From the NCBI GenBank assembly GCA_040753085.1, contig JBFMHI010000009.1, positions 1-40,909 on the forward strand: DNA of 40,909 bases, written 5' to 3'. A model generated the notes under the pieces. It was not told where the DNA came from, searched no databases, and saw nothing but the letters and a program-made list of their open reading frames with translations. A program made the translations under genes and the position numbers. This document shows, one piece after another, positions 8,005-14,242 of this stretch; position 1 is the stretch's first letter; every line of letters starts with the position of its first letter. Source of the stretch: a bacterium. Its GTDB lineage: Bacteria; UBA9089; JASEGY01.

Positions 8005-9253
8005 TACCAATTCCTTCTTCCTGAGCAATCATATCTTCATAAGTCTGTCTTCTTCGAATGAGGTAATATTTATCTCCCTTTACCAACACCTCCGGCAAAA
8101 GGGGTCTGGCATTGTAATTAGAAGCCATAGAGTAACTATACGCCCCGGCATCTAAAACAGCCATTAAGTCTCCTACGTGAGGACGCGGGAATCTCCTCTC
8201 TTTTCCCAGATAATCGCCTGACTCACAGATAGGACCTACGATATCGACTGTCAGGACATTACTTTCCCTGATTATTCCTGGTATAATACGATGATAACTT
8301 CCATATAAGGTTGGCCGAATAAGGTCATTCATGCCGGCATCAACTACCAGGAAGTTTTTACGAAGGGTTTCTTTAACATAGAGCACCTGGGTTATTAAGG
8401 CGCCGGCATTACCCACTATGCTCCGGCCGGGTTCTAAGATAAGACGGCAGCCTGTTTCTCCTACCAGCGGACGAAAGGCCTCAGCCATCTCAGCCGGGGT
8501 AGGCGGGGTATCCACTTCTTGATAAGATATTCCCAAGCCGCCACCTAAGTTAATGTAGCTAATATCAATACCCATGCCCTTCAGTTCTAAGACCAGGTCG
8601 GTTAATTTTTTAAGGGCTTCCACAAATGGAGCGGATTCAGTAATCTGTGATCCAATATGAGTATGGATGCCAATAATCTCGATATGGTTAAGCTCAGAGG
8701 CCAGTTGATAAACCTCGCCGGCTTGAATAATATGGACGCCGAATTTGCTTTCTGCCAGGCCGGTAGCAATATAAGGATGAGTGCCCGGGTCAATGTCAGG
8801 GTTAACCCGAAGGGCAATCCTGGCTCTTACACCTTTCTCCTTAGCTAATTCATCGATAAAGACCAATTCATCCTTTGAATCCACATTAAACATCAGGATG
8901 TCAGAATCAAGGGCAAATTCAATCTCAGCCTTTGTCTTTCCGTTGCCATTAAAAACAATTTTCTCTACCGGCACCCCCGCCCTAAAGGCCTTAAATAACT
9001 CTCCCCCAGAAAGCACATCAGCTCCACAACCCATTTGAGCCAGCAATCGACAGATAGAGAGATTGGAATTGGCCTTGTAGGCATAGCAAATGAGCGGGTC
9101 AAGTTCCGCGAACCCTTCCTGATAAGCCGCATAGTTGGCTGCCAGGGTCTCATAACTATAGACATAAAAAGGCGTGCCTACCTCTTCGGCTATATCCATA
9201 AGTCTGACATCATCGCAATAAAGATCCTGATGGTAATAACTAAATCCTGCCAT
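7994..9253 (-). CDS. lysA: Diaminopimelate decarboxylase
   Basis: LysA is a PLP enzyme that decarboxylates meso-DAP to L-lysine. The 419-residue length is normal. The PLP lysine is Lys60 in CYAYKANSN; HIGSQI, NLGGGLGI, EPGRSIV and the active-site ICESGD (near residue 347) follow in the expected order. ATG 9253 follows AGAGGGGGGC. It overlaps dapF and is second in the minus-strand operon, after the TPR lipoprotein. Confidence 0.97.
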   Translation of the reverse strand: MAGFSYYHQDLYCDDVRLMDIAEEVGTPFYVYSYETLAANYAAYQEGFAELDPLICYAYKANSNLSICRLLAQMGCGADVLSGGELFKAFRAGVPVEKIVFNGNGKTKAEIEFALDSDILMFNVDSKDELVFIDELAKEKGVRARIALRVNPDIDPGTHPYIATGLAESKFGVHIIQAGEVYQLASELNHIEIIGIHTHIGSQITESAPFVEALKKLTDLVLELKGMGIDISYINLGGGLGISYQEVDTPPTPAEMAEAFRPLVGETGCRLILEPGRSIVGNAGALITQVLYVKETLRKNFLVVDAGMNDLIRPTLYGSYHRIIPGIIRESNVLTVDIVGPICESGDYLGKERRFPRPHVGDLMAVLDAGAYSYSMASNYNARPLLPEVLVKGDKYYLIRRRQTYEDMIAQEEGIGNDI

Positions 9254-9288
9254 TGGTCATGCCCCCCTCTGATTTCGGATTGCGGATT

Positions 9289-9873
9289 TTATTTCTTCTC
9301 CATCTTCTCAATCTGTTTCTCCACCTTCTGTTTCGCTTTTTGAGCCCATTTACTTTCCGGAAAGCGATCCAGCACCTTAATTACTTCTTCTCTGGTCAAT
9401 CTCCCCCATTCGGTATTAAAATATTTCTTGTCCTTGAGTAATTTCTGGTAAGTCTTTACGCCATCTTCCCACCTCTCGACCTTAATGTAAGTGGAGGCCA
9501 TTCGGTATAAGGCCTCAGGAACAAGATCAGATTTTTTATGATTTTCAACCAGAAGGGTGTAAGCGACGATAGCTTCCTGCCATTGATCGAGTTCTTCAAA
9601 GCACCTCCCAATACTCATCTGGGCTTCATCAGCATAATAAACATCAGGATAGTAATCAAGAAAATGCCGGTACTCAGTAATGGCTAACTCAAATTTCTCC
9701 TCTTTCTGATAGGTTTGAGCCATATTAAATTGCAAGGCAGCCGATTGATTAGCGGTATATCGGTAATGAGCTATCGGGTCTTCATGGCCACCGCAGGCCA
9801 TAAGTGAAAAAAGAAACAGGCTACTAAAGGCAGCATTTATTGTTTTCCTGTATTTATGCCAAAGGTCACCCAT
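9289..9873 (-). CDS. TPR outer-membrane lipoprotein, BamD/YbgF-like
   Basis: The 194-residue protein has a lipoprotein signal peptide: positive start, hydrophobic AAFSSLFLFSLMAC with lipobox LMAC and the lipidated Cys27. About residues 45-185 form three to four TPR-like hairpins of the outer-membrane assembly lipoprotein type (FELAITEYRHFLDYYPD, WQEAIVAYTLLVENH, WEDGVKTYQKLLKDK), then a charged KVEKQIEKMEKK tail. BamD scaffolds beta-barrel assembly, and this is the closest shape, but it is shorter than E. coli BamD. The start at ATG 9873 follows GGGAGG; a longer frame to 10002 only translates the heptamer array. It is the first gene of the dap operon. Confidence 0.78.
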   Translation of the reverse strand: MGDLWHKYRKTINAAFSSLFLFSLMACGGHEDPIAHYRYTANQSAALQFNMAQTYQKEEKFELAITEYRHFLDYYPDVYYADEAQMSIGRCFEELDQWQEAIVAYTLLVENHKKSDLVPEALYRMASTYIKVERWEDGVKTYQKLLKDKKYFNTEWGRLTREEVIKVLDRFPESKWAQKAKQKVEKQIEKMEKK

Positions 9874-9888
9874 AGCGCGGCCTCCCGT

Positions 9889-10005
9889 CTCGATGCTCGA
9901 TGCTCGATGCTCGAGCATCCAGCCTCGAGCATCCAGCATCCAGCATCCAGCCTCGAGCATCGAGCATCCAGCCTCGAGCATCCAGCATCCAGCCTCGAGC
10001 ATCGA
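9889..10005. repeat. GATGCTC heptamer array in the leader of the dap operon
   Basis: About 117 bases of GATGCTC on the left and of CGAGCATC/CCAGCATC-type units on the right. It lies between the promoter at 10024-10052 and the lipoprotein start, so it would be transcribed into the 5' leader and fold into a hairpin. Confidence 0.9.
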
Positions 10006-10023
10006 ACCTGATAGGCTGCGTTT

Positions 10024-10052
10024 AATATACCATTAAAGCCATAAGAAGTCAA
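10024..10052 (-). promoter_or_regulatory. Sigma-70-type promoter of the lipoprotein-lysA-dapF-dapA operon
   Basis: On the minus strand TTGACT (complement of 10047-10052), a 17-base spacer, then TATATT (complement of 10024-10029). Transcription would start near 10016 and read through the heptamer array to the lipoprotein gene. No lysine riboswitch is recognisable in the leader. Confidence 0.65.
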
Positions 10053-10059
10053 TAAAAAA

Positions 10060-10347
10060 TTCCGACCTGTTTAAATAAGAGACAAGAAACTTTCCATAGA
10101 TATAGATAGCTTTACTACTAAAAACAGGTCGCTCCTACGGAGCTGCAAATATATTGCTTTTGCGAAATACTACAAACAGATTGCTCCTAACGGAGCTTTA
10201 TTCAGGTTAGCTCTAGAGGAGCGACATGTTTGTAGAATATATCTCTCATAACAAATTAGAGATCCAGAGGAGCGATCTGTTTATTCTCTTTCTCACCCTA
10301 ATTGGGGGATATTTGTATAAACCTATTTCACAGGTCGAAAAATTCCG
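10060..10347. repeat. Copies of the GGAGCGACCTGTTT repeat family
   Basis: 10060-10142 is the inverted counterpart of bases 1-107, ending in GCTCCTACGGAGC. 10171-10194 and 10206-10235 are partial variants (GGAGCGACATGTTTGTAGAA). 10264-10347 carries GGAGCGATCTGTTT and ends with CCTATTTCACAGGTCGAAAAATT as at bases 85-107. The stretch is non-coding. Confidence 0.7.
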
Positions 10348-10376
10348 ACCTGTAGAGATTACAAGCAATTCTCTTC

Positions 10377-10597
10377 AAACCTGAAAGGTTTGAATTTTAC
10401 ATAACCACAGGTGAAATCTGCGGAAGGCGAAACAGCTCCGAACATCTCAACCCTGAAAGGGTTGAATTCTAGGCGATGGATAATATTCGACCCTTGCAGG
10501 GTCGAGCGTGGCGATTTGTTTCCGTAGATTGCATCTACGGCTATTTAAAATTCGACGCTTTCAGCGTCAGTAGTCTACAACCTAACTATACAGGTTG
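10377..10597. repeat. Five short palindromes with unrelated arms
   Basis: Hairpins at 10377-10391 (AAACCT-GAA-AGGTTT), 10449-10463 (AACCCT-GAA-AGGGTT), 10487-10505 (TCGACCCT-TGC-AGGGTCGA), 10522-10540 (CCGTAGAT-TGC-ATCTACGG), 10554-10568 (GACGCT-TTC-AGCGTC) and 10578-10597 (CAACCT / AGGTTG). Arms differ between sites but pair perfectly within each. Several are followed by TTGAATT or TTGAAAAATT. They resemble the cluster at 813-964. Confidence 0.75.
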
Positions 10598-10605
10598 AAA
10601 AATTC

Positions 10606-10650
10606 GGCTCAAGGCGGATCTCCTCAAATTCGCCTTGAGCCTTTTTTTTT
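10606..10650 (+). terminator. Rho-independent terminator without an upstream gene
   Basis: GGCTCAAGGCGGA and TTCGCCTTGAGCC pair around a 10-base loop and are followed by nine T residues (10642-10650), a textbook intrinsic terminator for plus-strand transcription. No plus-strand gene precedes it in the gene-free stretch from 10053, so it either ends an unrecognised RNA or stops stray transcription toward yggS. Confidence 0.7.
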
Positions 10651-10652
10651 AG

Positions 10653-10680
10653 TTGCATTATTTCAGAATTATGATACAAT
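10653..10680 (+). promoter_or_regulatory. Possible promoter upstream of the yggS cluster
   Basis: TTGCAT (10653-10658), 16-base spacer, TACAAT (10675-10680), immediately after the terminator. If used, its transcript would have a ~570-base leader before yggS. Only partly consensus. Confidence 0.35.
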
Positions 10681-10841
10681 ATCTCTAAATTATTCCGAAT
10701 TTGAAGGACGGCCTAGCCCGAAACTCAAGTATTGCGGAAGTGTAGCGTAGTGTATCCATAGGGACAGCGGCCTGACCTTCTCGAAAGCTCAGAACTTTCG
10801 GGAAGGTAGATGACTGTCCCACGTTTACCTTTACTACCGCT

Positions 10842-10892
10842 CGGCGAAAGTTTCTGGGCGGTTTCAGCCGGGTTCGAGGATTCAAGGGTTCA
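10842..10892. repeat. Dispersed repeat shared with 33568-33617
   Basis: The segment ending GGTTCGAGGATTCAAGGGTT is found inverted at 33568-33589 with the flanking GGTTTCAGC also conserved. The rest of 10681-11035 holds hairpins (CGAAAG/CTTTCG near 10780-10800 and a perfect 32-base palindrome at 10964-10995) and no credible gene. Confidence 0.65.
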
Positions 10893-10963
10893 AGACCGTA
10901 GGGGCACGTTGCAACGGGCCCCTACAGTAAGGGCGATTTGCGAATCGTCCTTGCAAAAGGAAG

Positions 10964-10995
10964 AGGTAGGGGCGAATAATTATTCGCCCCTACCT
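10964..10995. repeat. Perfect 32-base palindrome
   Basis: The left arm AGGTAGGGGCGAATAA (10964-10979) is followed directly by its exact complement (10980-10995) with no loop. The motif GTAGGGGC...GCCCCTAC also frames 10900-10926. Likely a repeat element core; a protein-binding inverted repeat is the alternative. Confidence 0.7.
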
Positions 10996-11035
10996 TTAAA
11001 GAGACTTTACCCATAAATACTAACGTGACAAGGCA

Positions 11036-11201
11036 CTAGTGCTCTGTGACATTTGATTTGATGGTCTCCTCCCCCACACCTCAATCCTCTCCCCCAGGGG
11101 AGAGGAAGGGATAAATTTCCCTCGCCCCAGCGGGGAGAGGGTCAGGGTGAGGGGGAAAAGAAGAGGCTCAACCCACAATTTCAAGCGTCACAGAGCACTA
11201 G
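11036..11201. mobile_element. 166-bp element with 15-bp terminal inverted repeats, next to yggS
   Basis: CTAGTGCTCTGTGAC (11036-11050) and its exact complement (11187-11201) bound a non-coding interior rich in CCCTCTCCCC/GGGGAGAGGG motifs. Similar interior motifs (GGGAGAGGG, AGGGTGAGGG) occur at 25200-25325. No clear target-site duplication flanks it. It ends 44 bases before the yggS start. Confidence 0.65.
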
Positions 11202-11245
11202 GAACTTACGTCGTGTTGTTCTACGTGGCCACGGGAGAAAAGAAG

Positions 11246-11947
11246 TTGTCCCGATTGAAGAAAAGATTGGAGGAAGTCAAGGCTCGTATCTTTAGAGCCG
11301 CCGAAAGAAGTAGTCGCGACCCCTCCCGAATTAAGTTGGTAGCTGTAACCAAACAGGTTGAAGTAGACACAATTAGAGAGGCTATTTCGGCCGGGGTGAC
11401 CATCATCGGTGAAAGTCGTGTCCAGGAGGCAAGCAGAAAGTATGATCAGATGGGGCGTGCTGGTCTGGCCTGGCATTTAGTAGGCCATTTACAGACGAAC
11501 AAGGTTAAGCGTGCCCTGGAAATATTTAATTTTATCCATTCGGTGGACCGGCTCTCTTTGGCTGAGGAGATCGATCGCCGCGCCCGTCAGGAGGGCAAGG
11601 TAGTTCCGGTTCTTATTCAGGTGAATGTAGCGGCTAAGGAGAGCCAATTCGGCCTATTGGAAGATCAGCTTTTTCCTCTCCTCTCCAAGATAGATGGTCT
11701 GGAACATCTCCAGATCGAGGGCCTGATGACTATCGCCCCCCTGACCACTGATCCGGAAGAGGCACGACCTTATTTTAGACGCCTTCGAGAAATAGCTGAA
11801 GAGGTTAAGCATCGGACCTGGAAGTCAATCAAGATGAAATACCTTTCTATGGGGATGAGTAATGATTTTGAAGTGGCCATCGAGGAGGGGGCTAATATGG
11901 TCCGAATCGGTTCGGCTATCTTTGGAGGTTGGAGCTATCGAGGATAA
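11246..11947 (+). CDS. yggS: YggS/PLPBP family PLP-binding homeostasis protein
   Basis: PLPBP proteins hold PLP and affect vitamin B6 and amino/keto-acid balance; no catalytic activity is established. The 233-residue TIM barrel has the PLP lysine at about Lys36 in LVAVTKQV, GESRVQEA, WHLVGHLQTNK, and the C-terminal LSMGMSNDFEVAI and VRIGSAIFG that hold the phosphate. I choose TTG 11246 because GGGAGA lies 8-9 bases upstream and the length then fits the family; GTG 11225 and ATG 11147 would extend into the upstream element. yggS-proC-yggT-DUF167 is a classic order. The heptamer array begins right at its stop. Confidence 0.92.
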   Translation: MSRLKKRLEEVKARIFRAAERSSRDPSRIKLVAVTKQVEVDTIREAISAGVTIIGESRVQEASRKYDQMGRAGLAWHLVGHLQTNKVKRALEIFNFIHSVDRLSLAEEIDRRARQEGKVVPVLIQVNVAAKESQFGLLEDQLFPLLSKIDGLEHLQIEGLMTIAPLTTDPEEARPYFRRLREIAEEVKHRTWKSIKMKYLSMGMSNDFEVAIEEGANMVRIGSAIFGGWSYRG

Positions 11948-12051
11948 ATTGCGAATTGCGAATTGCGAATTGCGAATCGCGAATCTATTTTTTAAAATCC
12001 GCAATTCGCAATCCGCGATTCTCAATTCGCAATCCGCGATTCGCGATAAGG
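11946..12051. repeat. GCGAATT heptamer array, palindromic, between yggS and proC
   Basis: Tandem GCGAATT units run left to right, then a TATTTTTTAAAA centre, then complementary AATTCGC/AATCCGC units. Folding gives a long hairpin with an A/T loop. The same layout with the same loop occurs at 29013-29078 and, split by an insertion, at 34834-35130. Confidence 0.85.
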
Positions 12052-12060
12052 TAAACCCCT

Positions 12061-12876
12061 ATGATTAATAAGACCCTGGGTTTTATTGGGACCGGCAATA
12101 TGGGCCAGGCCCTGATCAAGGGCCTTTTGAAGGCCGGAAGGATTGAGTCCCAACAGATTATAGCCACTGACCTTGACAAGGCCAAGCTGGCCTTCTTAGA
12201 GGGCGAGACAAACATCAGGATAGTGGAGCAAGATAAACAGGCCGTGGAAGTATCTGAGGCGGTCCTTCTTTGTGTCAAGCCGGCAGCTATTACTCATCTC
12301 CTGAAAAACATAGCCCCGGTTCTTACGCCTGAAAAGGTCATTATCTCCATCGCCGCCGGAATTGGGACTCAACAGATTGAAGAGATCATCGGAGAGGGTA
12401 TCCCTGTTATCCGGGTGATGCCCAATACGCCGGCCATGGTTGGGGCTGGAATTTCAGCTATCTCTCCAGGAAAGTATGCTGGCCCGGGTGAAGCCCAACT
12501 GGCCGTGGCCATATTTGGGGCGGTAGGTGAAGTAGTGGCTATTAACGAAAGCCTGATGGACGTTATTACCGGACTTTCCGGTAGTGGCCCGGCCTACATT
12601 TTTACCGTTATCGAAGCCTTGTCTGAGGCCGGTGTGGCCGGCGGACTTCCCAGAGAGACCGCCTTAAAAACCGCTGTCTGGACAGTTTTGGGCGCGGCTA
12701 AAATGGTTTTGGAGACCGGACAACATCCCGCCCTTCTTCGCGAAATGGTTACTTCCCCGGGAGGAACAACTGTCGCTGGGCTTAAGGCCTTAGAGGAGAG
12801 GGGCATAAGAGGGATGTTTATGGAGGCAGTAGATCAGGCGACCAGACGATCTAAGGCATTAGCTAAGAGCCAATAG
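12061..12876 (+). CDS. proC: Pyrroline-5-carboxylate reductase
   Basis: ProC reduces pyrroline-5-carboxylate to proline with NAD(P)H, last step of proline synthesis, as a soluble oligomer. The 271-residue product begins with the Rossmann loop LGFIGTGNMGQALI, then VLLCVKPA (near residue 62), RVMPNTPAMVGAG (near 119), and the C-terminal family signature SGSGPAYIF...REMVTSPGGTTVAGLKALE. ATG 12061 follows TAAGGT. It is second in the yggS cluster, with a hairpin overlapping its stop. Confidence 0.96.
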   Translation: MINKTLGFIGTGNMGQALIKGLLKAGRIESQQIIATDLDKAKLAFLEGETNIRIVEQDKQAVEVSEAVLLCVKPAAITHLLKNIAPVLTPEKVIISIAAGIGTQQIEEIIGEGIPVIRVMPNTPAMVGAGISAISPGKYAGPGEAQLAVAIFGAVGEVVAINESLMDVITGLSGSGPAYIFTVIEALSEAGVAGGLPRETALKTAVWTVLGAAKMVLETGQHPALLREMVTSPGGTTVAGLKALEERGIRGMFMEAVDQATRRSKALAKSQ

Positions 12877-12878
12877 GG

Positions 12879-12918
12879 AACAGCCCGAAGGCGGATGGCC
12901 TATTCCCTCTGGGCTGTT
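12879..12918 (+). terminator. Hairpin between proC and yggT
   Basis: AACAGCCC (12879-12886) pairs with GGGCTGTT (12911-12918), followed by only three T residues. AGGGAA and TTCCCT within it allow an alternative pairing. It could attenuate readthrough from proC into yggT. Confidence 0.4.
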
Positions 12919-12941
12919 TGCCTAATTGGCGGAGGTGAAAG

Positions 12942-13241
12942 ATGTTTATCTTGGGACAACTTCTGTATTCAGCAGGCGGCCTTCTGGATATACTCTGTAA
13001 AATATTTTACTTCTTACTCGTAGCCAGGATATTTCTCTCGTGGGTCAACCCTGATCCCTATCACCCGATTGTTGAATTTATCTACAAAATTACTGAGCCT
13101 ATCCTGGGACCTATTAGGCGAATTATCCCGCTTCAGGTGGGGGTGATTGATCTGTCCCCTATTATTGCCTTTATTGCCCTAGATTTTTTGCGTCGATTCC
13201 TGGTTGGCTCATTATATCACCTGGCAGGACAATTGATGTGA
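12942..13241 (+). CDS. yggT: YggT family membrane protein
   Basis: The 99-residue protein has two hydrophobic helices (about residues 5-30 and 65-85) around the family segment LSWVNPDPYHPIVEFIYKITEPILGPIRRIIP. YggT proteins are small inner-membrane proteins of unknown exact role, linked by context to division (near sepF/divIVA in Gram-positives). ATG 12942 follows GGAGGTGAAAG. Its TGA overlaps the next start by 4 bases. Confidence 0.93.
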   Translation: MFILGQLLYSAGGLLDILCKIFYFLLVARIFLSWVNPDPYHPIVEFIYKITEPILGPIRRIIPLQVGVIDLSPIIAFIALDFLRRFLVGSLYHLAGQLM

Positions 13242-13534
13242 GTTTTGAAACTACACCTTGCAAGGGAGGAATACGGTTCAAGATCAAGGTCATCCCCAGA
13301 TCGTCAGTCAACCGGATTGTTGGTCCTGAGGAAGGGATGCTCAGGGTGAAAGTGACACCTCCTCCGTCAGAGGGAGAGGCTAATGAGGCGGTGATCAAGC
13401 TGTTGGCCAAAAGTTTAGGAATAAGTAAATCTTCAATTATGATCGTCTCTGGTCACCACAGCCGGATTAAGGAGATCCAGATTAAGGGAATAACCGATGA
13501 GGAATTAAAGAGGAATATAACCAGTTTAGTTTGA
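13238..13534 (+). CDS. yggU: DUF167/YggU family protein
   Basis: The 98-residue protein has the DUF167 signature: IRFKIKVIPRSSVNRIVG, LRVKVTPPPSEGEANEAVIKLLAKSLGISKSSIMIVSGHHSRIKEIQI. The family fold is known but the biochemical role is not. GTG 13238 overlaps the yggT stop in the GTGA arrangement, indicating coupled translation. Confidence 0.93.
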   Translation: MSFETTPCKGGIRFKIKVIPRSSVNRIVGPEEGMLRVKVTPPPSEGEANEAVIKLLAKSLGISKSSIMIVSGHHSRIKEIQIKGITDEELKRNITSLV

Positions 13535-13547
13535 AGGGGGAAATACA

Positions 13548-14231
13548 ATGCTTGATAAAATTGATAAGATACAAGAAATATTAGAGAGATTAGCTGTCAG
13601 TCAAGAGAAAACTGATGAAGAACTAAAAAAACTTACTGAAAGTCAGAAAGAGACCGATGAAGACCTAAAAAAACTTGCTGAGAGTCAGAAGAAGACCGAT
13701 GAAGAATTAAGGGATTTGAGTAAGGAAGTAAGCAAGCTGACGAAAAGTGATGAAATCCTTCGCAAGCAATTAGGAGAGTTCACTAATAGTTGGGGCAAGT
13801 TTGTCGAAGGCATGGTAGCCCCTTCTGTGCCCGAGATATTTAAACACCTTGGGATAGAGGTACTTACCCTTTACCAACGCGCCCTAAAACACAAAAAAGG
13901 GGAGGAGATGGAGATAGATATCCTTTGTCGTGGGAGGAGGGATGATGGCCGGGAGATAATTATCGTCACTGAGGCCAAAAGCACTTTTGAGGTAGAGGAT
14001 ATCAATGAATTTGTAGAGCGGCTTATGGAATTCAAGGAATTCTTCGATGAGTATAGGGAGCAGGATGTAGTGGGGGTTACGGCTGGAACAACCTTTCGGC
14101 AGGAAGTAAGGAAATATGCTCAAAGGAAGGGGCTTTATGTCCTGGTGCCTTCTGGTGAAATAATGAAGCTCTGGAATAAACCTGATTTTAAACCGAAGAT
14201 ATGGAACGGACAGGCAGTAGATGAGTCTTAG
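13548..14231 (+). CDS. Coiled-coil protein with C-terminal PD-(D/E)XK-like domain
   Basis: The 227-residue product starts with a coiled coil (about residues 1-75) with repeats of the type LAESQKKTDEELKKL. The C-terminal domain has EMEIDILCRGRRDDGREIIIVTEAKSTFEVEDI, matching the D...E-x-K core seen in the protein at 5190-6158; the helical KYAQRKGLYVLVPSGE near the end is also similar to that paralogue. It lies 13 bases after DUF167 and 11 bases before ileS, in the slot where divIVA often sits in other bacteria, but shows no DivIVA features. ATG 13548 follows GAAGGGGG. Function unknown. Confidence 0.7.
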   Translation: MLDKIDKIQEILERLAVSQEKTDEELKKLTESQKETDEDLKKLAESQKKTDEELRDLSKEVSKLTKSDEILRKQLGEFTNSWGKFVEGMVAPSVPEIFKHLGIEVLTLYQRALKHKKGEEMEIDILCRGRRDDGREIIIVTEAKSTFEVEDINEFVERLMEFKEFFDEYREQDVVGVTAGTTFRQEVRKYAQRKGLYVLVPSGEIMKLWNKPDFKPKIWNGQAVDES

Positions 14232-14242
14232 GAGAATAAATA

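Noticed and set aside
9874-10002. Longer start for the TPR lipoprotein
   Set aside because: It would translate the heptamer array (MLEAGC repeats) ahead of the signal peptide, which would prevent lipoprotein export; ATG 9873 has GGGAGG.
10685-11016. Overlapping small frames in the gene-free region
   Set aside because: They lie on repeats and palindromes, have no ribosome binding site and no recognisable domain.
13548-14231. DivIVA
   Set aside because: It occupies the usual divIVA place, but lacks the N-terminal membrane-binding motif and carries a PD-(D/E)XK-like C-terminus instead.
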